Assembly: GCF_040958095.1 (NCBI RefSeq)
Contig: NC_091214.1
Span: 5,383,501-5,447,500 of the forward strand
DNA length: 64,000 bases
Reading direction: 5' to 3'
Source of the DNA: Procambarus clarkii
Lineage: Eukaryota; Arthropoda; Malacostraca; Decapoda; Cambaridae
In this document: piece by piece, positions 51,699 to 62,736 of the stretch
How positions within the stretch are numbered: position 1 is the first letter of the stretch
Layout of the letters: the number at the start of each line of letters is the position of its first letter
The notes under the pieces: model-generated
Told to the model about the DNA's origin: nothing
The model's database searches: none
What the model saw: the letters and a program-made list of their open reading frames with translations, nothing else
Position numbers and translations under genes: made by a program

Positions 51699-52645
51699 TG
51701 ATCATAACCAATATGGCTGTAGGCTGATCATAACCAATATGGCTGTAGACTGATCATAACCAATGTCGCTGTAGGCTTATGCATTACCATTGTGGTTGTA
51801 GGCTGATGCATAACCAATATGGCTGTAGGCTGACCATAACCAATGTAGCTGTAGGATTACCATAACCAATGTAGCTGTAGGATTACCATAACCAATGTAG
51901 CTGTAGGATTACCATAACCAATGTAGCTGTAGGATTACCATAACCAATGTAGCTGTAGGATTACCATAACCAATGTAGCTGTAGGATTACCATAACCAAT
52001 GTAGCTGTAGGATTACCATAACCAATGTAGCTGTAGGATTACCATAACCAATGTAGCTGTAGGATTACCATAACCAATGCGACTGTAGGCTGACGCATAA
52101 CCAATGTGGCTGTAGGCTGACCATAACCAATGTAGCTGTTGGCTGACGTATAACCAATATGGCTGTAGGCTGACCATAACCAATATGTCTGTAGGCTGAC
52201 GCATAACCAATGTGGCTGTAGGCTGAGGCATAACCAATATGGTTGTAGGCTGACCACAACCAATATGGCTGTAGGCTGACCATAACCAATGTAGCTGTAG
52301 GATTACCATAACCAATGTAGCTGTAGGATTACCATAACCAATGTAGCTGTAGGATTACCATAACCAATGTAGCTGTAGGATTAAGATAACCAATGCGACT
52401 GTAGGCTGACGCATAACCAATATGGCTGTAGGCTGACCATAACCAATGTAGCTGTAGGCTGACGTATAACCAATAAGGCTGTAGGCTGACCATAACCAAT
52501 ATGGCTGTAGGCTGACATTAACCAATATGGCTGTAGGCTGACATTAACCAATATGGCTGTAGGCTGACATTAACCAATATGGCTGTAGGCTGACATTAAC
52601 CAATATGGCTGTAGGCTGACACATAACAAATGTGGCTGTAAGACG

Positions 52646-53329
52646 TCTCACGCTCTAACTCATACTCATGACCAATATTACCAATATTACCAATAGGTCC
52701 CAGCAAGGACATGCCACCTGGGAATATTGTAAGAGGGAATATTCCAGCATTGAGTTCAGTGGAAATATTGTAGGAATATATGGAGCAGGAATATTGCATC
52801 TCACGCCAGCATCCCGACATATGAGATGTGATTTGCATAGTGATGCAATCATGTACAAATATGTAGGTTTTCCTGGGAGCATCGCACCGCTCTGAGAGCA
52901 TGTCGGTCAAGCGTGTGCTTAGGGATGGTAACCGAACCTCTGCGTAAATGTTTCGGATTATTTCGTTGCAGCTCAATAGACAGGGAATTCCATCTTCACC
53001 TCACACTACCTCTCATCACAGGAATCATTCTCAATCTTACTCTGTCTTCCCACACTGAAAGGTTTTGTGAGGTAAGCCGCTAGCGTCTTGCCTTCTATTG
53101 CGAACAAACTGACCTGCTGCTATCTGATACAGGATACATACGATGACTACATATTTCAAGTGTGAAGTAATCCACTGCCTGGCAAAACCAAGGCATTTGG
53201 ACGGACCCAAATGTCGTCAGTTTCATTCTATTGGATATGCTGGCGCGGGTAATTATTTTCTATATATTATGCAGCTCGTCCTCATAAGGTTCCCTAACGA
53301 CCAGAAAACGGACAATTTAAATTGGTGTC
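52646..53329. other. Unclassified sequence
   Basis: Begins with triplet-like ACCAATATT repeats (52672-52695) and two GGAATATTG motifs. No recognisable gene. The end may include a decayed left arm of the MITE relative that follows. Confidence 0.3.
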
Positions 53330-53478
53330 TCCTAACCTACCAGAAGATCCATAAGAGAAAACGGGACAGTACGTCACTTTCGCGAGGCACTTCCTTTTTC
53401 TAGTACGAAAGTTGTTTACCTTATGTGACGCATATGGTCGAAAAGCAATGTTCTTTGTAAGAGAACAGGTTGTATGAT
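53330..53478. mobile_element. Degraded relative of the MITE at 16071-16431
   Basis: Shares the order GAAAACGG(G/A)ACAG(T/A)ACGTCACTTT, then GACGCATATGGTCGAAAAG, ending TCTTTGTAAGAGAACAGGTTG, which matches the right arm CTTTTTAAGAGGACGGGTTG with differences. The left end cannot be placed. Confidence 0.5.
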
Positions 53479-54165
53479 GAGGCATATGATAACCAATGGA
53501 CTTTAAACATTTATTAAGCATTTGAAAATACAGAAGTAATAGACCTCGCAGAACTGATGATGACAAGTGGAAGGATACTTAATGTTCCACTATGTCTAGT
53601 TTTCCATGTATGCCGACGTCAAGTCATCAATCCTGCCGCTTAGGCAGCTTGCTGTTTTGGCCTTCAGTGTTAGTTCTTTTTTAATTATATACTGTGCACC
53701 CCTACCTGTGTGTGCTGTGTCCCATATAAGAAAAAAACAAATACAAAAGAATTTTCCATTTAATGTTTGTTTGTTTTTCAGGTTATTATTGTGTGTTATT
53801 AGTATCATCTTAACTCTAATGGGTTGTGATGAGATCTGCCATTTATGTGTATTTTAGTTTGTGTTTGATAGGGAATTAAGTATGCTTAGGGGTGCCTTCT
53901 CGCCTTGCCCTGTGGCTGGGGGGATTGATGCCCTGAAGCTACATAAACACCATATACCCGCCCCCCCCCCCCGAAGTGGCAAGGGAAGTTAGGGGACAAC
54001 AATAATGTCTTAATAAAGACGAACAAGTAAACAAGTGCCGCAGATGGTGGACATTTTGGTTTTCTTTTTAGTTACAACTTTACTCGAATGGTTTGTTTCT
54101 GGTTTGTTCTTAAAGTTGTTAATATGTGTTGCGAGCAGGTGTTTTCCTGCAGGTCTTATGTGGAC
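53479..54165. other. Unclassified AT-rich sequence
   Basis: No gene or element recognised. Contains homopolymer runs (C-run at about 53961). Small frames of 70-90 codons on both strands have no family resemblance. Confidence 0.3.
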
Positions 54166-55486
54166 ATACATGTGTAATGATACACGTGTAATGATATATA
54201 TGTAATGATACACGTGTAATGATATATATGTAATGATACATACGTAATGATACACGTGTAATGATACACGTGTAATAATACATGTGTAGTGATACAGATG
54301 TAATGATACATGTGTAATGATACATGTGTAATGATACAGATTTAATGATACAGATGTAATGATACAGATTTAATGATACATGTGTAATGATACTCGTGTA
54401 ATGATACATGTGTAATGATACAGATGTAATGATACAGATCTAATGATACATGTGTTATGATACATGTGTAATGATACATGTGTAATGATACAGATGTAAT
54501 GATGCAGATGTAATGATACAGATGTAATGATACATGTGTAATGATACAGATGTAATGATACATGTGTAATGATACACGTGTAATGATATATATGTAATGA
54601 TACATACGTAATGATACATGTGTAATGATACACGTGTAATGATATATATGTAATGATACATACGTAATGATACATGTGTAATGATACATGTGTAATGATA
54701 CAGATTTAATGATACAGATGTAATGATACAGATTTAATGATACAGATGTAATGATACATGTGTAATGATACATGTGTAATGATACACGTGTAATGATACG
54801 ATGTAATGATACAGATGTAGTGATACATGTGTAATGATACATGTGTAATGATACAGATTTAATGATACAGATGTAATGATACAGATTTAATGATACAGAT
54901 GTAATGATACATGTGTAATGATACATGTGTAATGATACAGATGTGATGATACAGATGTAATGATACATGTGTAATGATACATGTGTAATGATATAGATGT
55001 AATGATACAGATGTAATGATACATGTGTAATGATACATGTGCAATGATACAGATGTAATGATACAGATGTAATGATACACGTGCAATTATAGACGTGTAA
55101 TGATACATGTGTAATGATACATATGTAATGATACAGATGTAATGATACAGATGTAATGATACATGTGTAATGATACACGTGTAATGATACATGTGTAATG
55201 ATACAGATGTAATGATACAGATCTAATGATACATGTGTAATGATACATGTGTAATGATACATGTGTAATGATACAGATGTAATGATGCAGATGTAATGAT
55301 ACAGATGTAATGATACATGTGTAATGATACAGATGTAATGATACATGTGTAATGATACACGTGTAATGATACAGATGTAATGATACAGATGTAATGATAC
55401 AGATGTAATGATACAGATGTAATGATACAGATGTAATGATACAGATGTAATGATACATGTGTAATGATACAGATGTAATGACACAT
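54166..55486. repeat. 14-bp minisatellite
   Basis: Units ATACAGATGTAATG, ATACATGTGTAATG, ATACACGTGTAATG and ATATATATGTAATG in irregular order, about 94 copies. The ACACGTGT variant contains the palindrome CACGTG. Three units equal 42 bp, so minus-strand frames repeat every 14 residues (up to 380 codons); these are artefacts. Confidence 0.95.
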
Positions 55487-55554
55487 ATAGTTACCGCTAT
55501 TCTTGCGGGAAGCTGCTGCTAGCTCAGTTATCATGCATTTCTTATCTTTCACCT

Positions 55555-56110
55555 CACGTTACATTATGTCACCTCACACCATGTCATCTCACCTCACATC
55601 ATGTCACCTCACCTTACAGCATGTCACCTCACACCATGTCATCTCACCTCACATCATGTCACCTCACCTCACAGCATGTCACCTCACCTCACAGCATGTC
55701 ACCTGACACCATGTCACCTCACAGCATGTCACCTCACATCATGTCATCTCACCTCACAGCATGTCACCTCACCTCACAGCATGTCACCTCACATCATGTC
55801 ATATAACCTCACATCATGTCATCTCACCTCACAGTATGTCACCTCACATCATGTCACCTCACCTCACATCATGTCACCTCACCTCGCATCATGTCACATT
55901 ATGTCACCTCATCTCACATGTCACCTCGCCTCACATCATGTCACCACACCTCGCATCATGTCACCTCACCTCATATCATGTCACCTCACCACACATCATG
56001 TCACCTCACCTCATATCATGTCACCTCACCACACATCATGTCACCTCACCACACATATCACCCCACCACACATATCACCTCACCACACCTCATATCACCT
56101 CACCTCACGT
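55555..56110. repeat. 15/20-bp minisatellite
   Basis: ATGTCACCTCACATC with optional extra ACCTC, and CAGC/CATC variants, about 30 copies, degenerating into CACCACACATAT near 56060. Starts 70 bp after the 14-bp array. Confidence 0.9.
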
Positions 56111-56744
56111 GGTTATGCTTCAATGTCAAGGAAACTTCACTGGGCTGGTCCACAGGTTATGAGTGAGGAGCTGCCATCTTGGACTGAGGGTGTGAAGTCA
56201 GGTGAACATTAGACAGGTGAGGTGACCTCACCTCACCTGTCAAGTCAATCTTAGGATATAGAGATATGGTATAGAACGGAGGGAAGGAATGGCAGGGAGA
56301 TATATGACAACAAAGAACTGGGTTATGAGTATAAGGGAAGGGAATTATCAGGAGAAAGTGCCAGGCCACTACGACTATATAGCGCTTAGAAGGAAACAGT
56401 AAACATATGAGTGGAAATGGACTCAAGACAACACAGATGAGGAGTTGTGTTCATGGTGGTAGCAGAGTGTTGCTGTTCTATGAAAAGTGTGAGAGTTTAG
56501 AGAAGTGACTGTGAGTGTGTGAGTCGAAGTATGTTTGGGAGTTAGTCGCAAGTCAGATAGGTTAGGGTAAGGTAAAGTTAGAGTTCATTGAGTAACATTG
56601 CGTTAATGTAAGGTTAGTTTGGGGTAGGCTAGTTGAGGATGGCTTGTTATGTTCTCGTGCTTCGGGTCTTTACGTCTGGGATGTGACAGTGTGGGTCATC
56701 TTTTAGGTGCCAGTAGTACACCGTGTTGAATATATGGGAGTGGT
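56111..56744. other. Unclassified sequence with a SINE tail
   Basis: Mostly unrecognised, G/A-rich. 56335-56400 (AAGGGAATTATCAGGAGAAA, then ACTATATAGCGCTTAGAAGG) matches the tail of the SINE at 18931-19115. No gene. Confidence 0.45.
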
Positions 56745-57085
56745 TGGGGGATGTGTTGTGGGAGAGTGTGATTGGTGGATGTATCGTGGGAGAGTGTGAT
56801 TGGGGGATGCGTCGTGGGAGAGTGTGGTTGGGGAATGTGTTGTGGGAGAGTGTGGTTGGGGGATGCGTCGTGGGAGAGTGTGGTTGGAGGATGTGTCGTG
56901 GGAGAGTGTGGTTGGGGGATGTGTCGTGGGAGAGTGTGGTTGGAGGATTTGTCCTGGGAGAGTGTGGTTGGGGGATGTGTCCTGGGAGAGTGTGGTTGGG
57001 GGATGTGTCGTGGGAGAGTGATTGGGGGATGTGTCCTGGGAGAGTGTGGTTGGAGAGTGCGGTTGGAGGATGTGTCCTGGGAGTG
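56745..57085. repeat. 28-bp minisatellite
   Basis: GTGGGAGAGTGTGGTTGGGG followed by GATGTGTC, about 12 copies with GTCGTG/GTCCTG variants. It joins the C-terminal end of the ORF1 remnant, so minus-strand frames run from ORF1 into a Pro/His/Thr-rich artificial tail. Confidence 0.92.
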
Positions 57086-57109
57086 TGTGGTTTCTTTGGT
57101 TTTCAGTCC

Positions 57110-57977
57110 AAGTGTCAGGTCGCTAGGTGGTTTGCACAGCTGGGGTTTCTTACTCTTAGTGCCGGTGGTCTGTGTATGTAGTAAGTCAGCCTGGGGAGTG
57201 ACCAGGGTAAGGTGTGCTAAGTAGTTATTTAGGAGTCTGTCCAGTATCAATTCAGACAACCTGTATACTGCAATGGTAGCTGCGTTAGGACGGATGTCAT
57301 TGTCTGTAGAAGTGGACGAGTGACAAGAGTTTAACAAGATCGGGACTCATTTGTACGTTTTGTGGGAGAGGAGTGGACTCTGGGGGAGCAGAATTGTCAG
57401 TGACAGACATATCAGGAACACGCAATGGTTGTAGTTGAGTGTGAGGTAATGGTTGATGATGGGCTGAGTAAAGTTGTTTCAATGCACTACTGTATTGCAG
57501 GTTGGTGGTAGGAAGAACCTTAGTTTTTGCCGCTATGTATGAAGGACATTGTTTGAATGTAATGTCATGATCGCCACCACAGTTTGTACAGGCGAGGGTA
57601 TCTGACGCACAGTCTTGTGTGTAATGACAACCAGAGCATTTCCCACATTTGATGTCTTTGGTGCAGCCTTTCCAGGTATGGTTGAAACCTTTACATCTGA
57701 AGCACTGAGTGGAACGTGGCACGTACACCTGTAGTTTATGGAGGAAACTGTTAATTCTAACCCGATCAGGAAGAATGTTGTCCAGAGAAGTAAGCAGGGC
57801 AGTACCTGTATCACACAGTTCTCAGTTTGTTCTTCGCTTAAATATTTTAACTCCGAAGGTTGGAATGGCATCTGCCTGAAGTTGTGCCGTGATGTCGTCA
57901 GCACTAATGCCTACAACATGTCGGAGCTGCAACCTATCCTCCGAATTTACAGTATGTTTTAATACTATGTGTAATAA
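57110..57977 (-). pseudogene. Non-LTR retrotransposon ORF1 (zinc-knuckle, Gag-like), broken
   Basis: Minus strand from the MITE edge: LKHTVNSEDRLQLRHVVGIS, DDITAQLQADAIPTFGVKIF, a TGA after KRRTN (about 57828), then LDNILPDRVRINSF and three zinc knuckles: CFRCKGFNHTWKGC, CGKCSGCHYTQDC and CTNCGGDHDITFKQC. The triple knuckle after an RRM-like middle is typical of ORF1 in Jockey/CR1-type elements, where it binds RNA. A one-base shift near 57325 moves the frame from the stop at 57297 into DIRPNAATIAVYRLSELILD. The N-terminus is cut by a MITE at 57980 and the C-terminus by a minisatellite. No ORF2 is next to it. Confidence 0.75.
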
Positions 57978-57979
57978 GT

Positions 57980-58350
57980 CAACCCGTTCTCGCAAATAAG
58001 TAAAGTCAGTATTGACTTATTAACTACGTGCATAGGTGATATACTAAACATAATAGATACCCTTAAAAAGATTCATAGAAAACACCGACCTTACCTAACC
58101 TTGTTAGTATCTTAAGATAAGCATCTTATTGCTTCGTAATTACAATTATTACTTAACCTATACCTATTATAGGTTAGGTAATAATTGTAATTACGAAGCA
58201 ATAAGATGTTTATCTTAAGATACTAACAAGGTTAGGTAAGGTCGGTGTTTTCTATGAATCTTTTTAAGGGTATCTATTATGTTAAGTATGTCACCTATGC
58301 ACATAATTAATAAGTCAATATTGACTTATTAAATTTGCGAGAACGGGTTG
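57980..58350. mobile_element. Near-complete palindromic MITE (371 bp)
   Basis: Arms of about 180 bp, CAACCCGTTCTCGCAAAT inwards, meet at ACCTATTATAGGTT. Arm differences are few (ACGTG versus TGTG, ATACTAAAC versus the inverse of GTTAAGTATG). The whole element can fold into one hairpin. No ORF. It interrupts the ORF1 remnant. Confidence 0.88.
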
Positions 58351-58726
58351 CAACAGTATATTTCCTGACTGCCATACAGAGTATATAATTGCACTTATGG
58401 GGCTGTTACATTTACCTTTCCTTTTATTCTCGTCGTTTTCTGTTAAATTAATAATTAAAATTAAATTAAAGGGTTACATATTTCGCTAATCGGTCTCCTA
58501 GTGGATGGAAGCACCTGACTTTGTACCCAGAGAAGTCAGTAACGTCTGAAAGGTCTGGTTCCTCGCTGTGCTTGTGGTCCATTGCGATTAAGTTCCTTTG
58601 TTTATTTGGTCTGATATCGTGCGCTTTGTTCTTGAATATCTTGGGAATGGCATGATATAGGATTGTGCCCTCCTCATTCAGAAAAACTCCTGTCTTCGGA
58701 CGTATTGTCATCAAATGGAAGAAGTT
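58351..58726 (-). other. Unclassified, with a possible short ORF remnant
   Basis: A minus-strand frame ending at 58466 reads KTGVFLNEEGTILYHAIPKI and KVRCFHPLGDRLAKYV. It looks more protein-like than repeat-derived and could be an upstream piece of the ORF1 element or something else. I do not recognise it. Upstream it runs into the SINE. Confidence 0.3.
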
Positions 58727-58852
58727 AGGATAAGGATTTGGGATTGGGTGGAGGGAAGGAATTGGGCCCAACCACTTGGACGGTCGGGGATTGAACGTCG
58801 ACTAGCATGAAGCGAAACATTATGCCCAACCATCCCAAGTGGTTGGGCATAA
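58727..58852 (-). mobile_element. tRNA-derived SINE, truncated
   Basis: Same family as 18931-19115: GACGTTCAATCCCCGACCG (B-box) and CCCAATCCCAAATCCTTATCC on the minus strand. The A-box end is altered: TGGTTGGGCAT repeats at the edge next to the 21-bp array. Confidence 0.65.
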
Positions 58853-59963
58853 GAAGCTGAGATATAAGATTAAAGAAGCTGGGATATAAGATTAAAGAAG
58901 CTGGGATATGAGAACAAGGAGCTGGGATATGAGGACAAGGAGCTGGGATATGAGGACAAGGAGCTGGGATATGAGGACAAGGAGCTGGGATATGAGGACA
59001 AGGAACTGGGATATGAGAACAAGGAGCTAGCATATGAGAACAAGGAGCTGGGATATGAGACCAAGGAGCTGGGATATGAGACCAAGGAACCTGGATATGA
59101 GGACAAGGAGCTGGGATATGAGGACAAGGAGCTGGGGTTTGAGATAAAGGAGGTGGGATATGAGACCAAGGAGCTGGGATATTAGGGCAAGAAGCTGGTA
59201 TATGAGACCAAGGAGCTGGGATATGAGGACAAGATGCTGGGATATGAGAACAAAAAGCTGGAATATGAGAACAAGGAGCTGGGATATGAGAACAAGGAGC
59301 TGAGATATGTGTTACGGACCCGAGTCCAGCGTCCGAGCTCGGAGCGGCGACGACAACGCCATCTGTGGGTCAGCTCCTGAAACCCCCTCCAAATGGACGA
59401 CGCCATCTAGTGAGGACAGGATATACCGGCCACAGGGGCTGGTTTCCCGTCCTGATCAGCTCATAACATAGCCGCTGCTGACCTCTGGTGAGGTGGCGCT
59501 TAGACAGCAACGCCATCTATGGAGTGGATAGGTGGACGTTTGTGTCTAAGCCTGTAAGTGAGGTGCCCTAGAGTGTAACTAGTACTGATGACGTGTCTGA
59601 TTACAGAGTCGACCTGGGACTGCTTTATTGGATGATGGGCAGTCTATCCAAGGCAGCCGAATATTTCCACGAGTTTGCTGCAGAAGCTGTGAGTCACCCC
59701 CCGGATGAACACTGTTGTGTTAGCCTGCCTGTGACGTGAGAACAAGGAGCTGGGATATGAGAACAAGGAGCTGGTATATGAGAACAAGGAGCTGGGATAT
59801 TGAACGAAGGAGCTGGGATATTGAACGAAGGAGCTGGAATATGAGGACAAGAAGCTGGGATATGAAACCAAGGAGTTTGGATATGAGACCAAGGAGCTGA
59901 CATATGAGGACAAGATGCTGGGATATGAGAACAAGGAGCTAGGATATGAAACCAAGCACCTGA
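58853..59963. repeat. 21-bp minisatellite in two blocks
   Basis: GAGCTGGGATATGAGGACAAG with GAACAAG/GACCAAG variants: 58853-59307 (about 21 units) and 59736-59963 (about 11 units), separated by the insertion at 59308-59735. Seven-residue repeats in all frames are artefacts. Confidence 0.93.
59308..59735. mobile_element. LTR-like insertion splitting the 21-bp array
   Basis: Starts TGTTACGGACCCG and returns to the array after CCTGTGACG. About 428 bp, GC-rich, no ORF. Three CGCCATCT motifs and one GAGGTGGCGCTTAG lie within it. No clean target duplication, so the type is inferred only from the TG start and size. Confidence 0.5.
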
Positions 59964-59982
59964 AGGAACCGCTCCCAAACAC

Positions 59983-60062
59983 ATTGATCAACGGGGATCG
60001 AACGCTGGCCCTGTAAAAAGCGAGGCTGTGGCTCTCCCGACCAGTAATAGTGGTTGGGCCAT
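59983..60062 (-). mobile_element. tRNA-like SINE head
   Basis: Minus strand: CTGGTCGGGAGAGCCACAG (A-box-like) and AGCGTTCGATCCCCG (B-box), spaced like a tRNA promoter. Body truncated. Confidence 0.5.
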
Positions 60063-60994
60063 AGTGCTCTTGTCACGAGTGCTAGAGCCCACATTTTTTG
60101 AACACATGTTGTTACGATCACAATTCCGTATGATTACATGTTCGTATTGTCGGAGTCACTCCCATAAATAGTATTAAAATAGTCACGCCATAAACGTTAG
60201 ATACATTGAAAATAATTCAACTCCTTAAAACTTCCAGTCCAGCATTATAAACAGTACAAAAAAACTGTTCTCCGTGACTGGAACAAATTAAATAATATGT
60301 AAAATAACGCTGCCCTGTCCGCGTTATGAGGCAGGCGATTTTAAAAAGCCATGGTGAGCCTCTCGCAATCAATTTATTAATTCTACTGAACGTGACATAT
60401 CTGTGATAGGGAATAGTTGCAGTAGTTACAGTGTAGTCTTTTGGCAGATCTGCGGTGGTCATCAAGGAACTATGCAACATCTACCCATGGCAACAGCCGC
60501 CATAACTCAAGACGCTCATACCTGAATGACTGTCTAAACGCCCCATTCTTATTGTGAGAGTTTTTGTGACTGGTGAGAATTTGTGGAATAAATTTAAATT
60601 GGTATAAGGAACTTTAGCTCGGAAAATTTCTAAGAATTTTCTTTATTCTTTAACCTTTATTCCTGTCGTGATATTCAACTAGGTCGCCTGAGGAAGGACT
60701 TGCTTAGCTAACACACCAGTGTAGTAAACAGCTCATTCCTCACTTTGGGACCATGTATGAACAATTGACTAGGCGCGAGCAAACGCCGAGACCCCAATGA
60801 AAATTGAAATCCCCTCTCTTAGGTCGCTGACCTTCGACAATCGCCGAAGCGAATCTAACGAGTAAGTCAAGGGCTCTCACAACAATAATTTATTGTTGTG
60901 TGGTGCCGTATATTTGATCCAAAGCTCAGAATTAGTCTCAATTTTATAAGTCGAGTGTGAAGAACATTTGCATAACAATAATAATGTGTGGGGG
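60063..60994. other. Unclassified sequence
   Basis: No gene recognised. A minus-strand frame of 87 codons (60217-60480) has no family resemblance. TGTGGGGG just before 60995 could be a polypurine tract. Confidence 0.3.
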
Positions 60995-61795
60995 TGTAAC
61001 GAAAAGACAGTGTTAACCATAACAACTTAGTTTATTCAATAAAGTACTAACTACTACAACGAAACAAAAAGAAATGTCAATGACGTTACTCGAAATCCTT
61101 CCTGTGACACTATCAATGACAGCTAGACACCAGCCCCTCGGACTGCATAATGAACTAACTCGAACATAAGCGTGAACACAGAGGAATCAACAAGAAACAA
61201 GAACTAACAGATCTATAATCACAATTATAACAAATGACACAGTAGGTTCTGAAACACGTCTCCAGTAACCTCCTAACTGTTCTACGCCTCAGTGCAGACT
61301 ACACCTGCAATGGCGGTTGCAATGCACTCAAATCAGTAGTCTTTCAATGACAACAATAACTAATGGGTTCACTGGCAACTCCAGCAACCCTTCCTCAAAT
61401 TAATCCTTACGTTAACACTCCGTCCCACGGACGATCAACAATCAATAACAATTGATTTACGTTAATAACACAATAACATTTACGTTAATAACAAGGTAAC
61501 ATTTACGTTAAATTAATAACACTTACAACTGTCACTAGTAACGCGGAAATTACACAACACTCTACCCGTTGAGCATTCAGTAAGAAAATCCCATTAATCC
61601 CTGTACTACCAGACAGCTGATGAATCTCTTTACTAGTTACGTTAATTTACGTTAATCGGTTACTAATCACTCAGCGATGGTAAACTCTGATTTACAATGT
61701 CCAAAGTGCTAAGAGAACGGTAATCACTCGTGATTACCTTTAGAGTGCAGGCGATGAGTCACAATAACGTGGCTGAAGTATGTTGACCAAACCAC
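60995..61795 (+). repeat. Possible LTR fragment
   Basis: Begins TGTAACGAAAAGACAGTG after a G-run. Contains short tandem TTTACGTTAATAACA-like repeats (61440-61520). Ends against PLE terminal sequence. No partner LTR in view. Confidence 0.35.
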
Positions 61796-61914
61796 ACACT
61801 AGAAATTGAAGGGACGACGACGTTTCGGTCCGTCCTGGACCATTCTCAAGTCGATTGTGATGAGGACAGGTAGGGACAGGCATTAAATAGGCAAGAGAGA
61901 GCTGAGGCTTTTCC
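61796..61914 (+). other. PLE terminal sequence with hammerhead-like hairpin
   Basis: Precedes a PLE frame that starts mid-protein. On the minus strand 61849-61821 reads TTGAGAA, one base, stem GGTCC/GGACC, GAAACG: the same layout as 3948-3976. Juxtaposition of terminal sequence with a 5'-truncated ORF is typical of PLE insertions carrying a partial tandem copy. Confidence 0.45.
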
Positions 61915-62613
61915 TACCATCCTCCTTCTGTTAAGAAAAGTGTCCTCGTCTCTCTCTTCCTCCGCGCTCTACGCATCAGCGACCCTCAGTTTCTTGATTC
62001 TGAATTTGCCTTTATCTACAAATCATTCTCTCGCCTTGGTTATCCTTTGCATTTCATCAACTGTGCCCACTCTCAAGCTAAACGAAATTTATTTCATCCT
62101 AAACCTGCTTCCAACACTAGTAGCACTGTACTATGCCTTCCCTTCATATCAGAACTCAAAACTTTTACCAATACCTTTCGTCCTCTTGACATTAAACTCG
62201 CCTTTCGACAAACTAACACACTTCGCAGCAATCTAGTTCACACTGCTCCTCCTGCTTCTAATGCTGCTGGTGTCTACTCTATTTCCTGTTCATCTTGTCC
62301 TCTCCAATACTTTGGCGAAACTGGCCGTACACTGAATGACAGACTTAAAGAACACAAGAGAAGTGTTAAGTCTGCTGACACTAACAATGCTCTCTTCTGC
62401 CATGTGAGGGATTCTAATCATCCCATTGATTGGTCTTCCTCCAAATTAATCTTTCCTGCCTCTACTCTACACAGACGCCGTCTTGTAGAATCGGCTCTTA
62501 TTAACAATGTACCCAACATGAACTTGAGTCCTGGCTTTGTTGCTGTGGACTCTTCCCTTTCACAGTATATACTCAAATGCTCTAATCTTTCTAACAAACG
62601 TGACTTAACATAA
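61915..62613 (+). pseudogene. Penelope-like element, C-terminal half with GIY-YIG endonuclease (5'-truncated)
   Basis: Continuous frame from about 61915 to the TAA at 62611-62613, no internal stop: VKKSVLVSLFLRALRISDPQ, FAFIYKSFSRLGYP, then the nuclease VYSISCSSCPLQYFGETG-x7-RLKEHKRS, FCHVRDSNHPIDW and RRRLVESALI. These correspond to the GIY, YIG and Cys/His positions seen in the PLE at 4208-4936. No ATG is expected: the RT half is absent and the frame begins mid-protein, as in 5'-truncated insertions. An in-frame TTG at 62047 is not a convincing start. A different subfamily from the other two PLEs, judging by the protein differences. Confidence 0.85.
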
Positions 62614-62736
62614 GCTTTCCCCCTTCCATTTCTTTCTTTTTCTTTCCCTTTCTTTCTCTCTTCTCCCTTTTTCTGTTCATTGTCTTCTACGCTCCCTTGC
62701 TATCATCTTCTTATTCCTATTACTATCTCCTTCGGT

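Larger units (their letters stand above)
47523..52645. repeat. 26/27-bp minisatellite, in four blocks
   Basis: Unit ACCAATATGGCTGTAGGCTG plus ACCATA (26) or ACGCATA/ATGCATA (27). Blocks: 47523-48031, 48280-49296, 50138-50301 and 51699-52645, separated by a SINE and two LTR-like insertions. Roughly 95-100 units by length. A homogenised stretch at 51840-52075 repeats a GTAGCTGTAGGATTACCATA variant about nine times in a row. Long minus-strand frames here are repeat artefacts. Confidence 0.95.

Noticed and set aside
54342-55484. 380-codon minus-strand frame
   Set aside because: Translation of the 14-bp minisatellite with a 14-residue period; no start context or domain.
56696-57337. Pro/His/Thr-rich 213-codon protein
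   Set aside because: Mostly the 28-bp minisatellite; only the first ~70 codons are ORF1-derived and are reported there.
60217-60480. 87-codon minus frame
   Set aside because: No recognisable motif, no neighbouring support; length is expected by chance.
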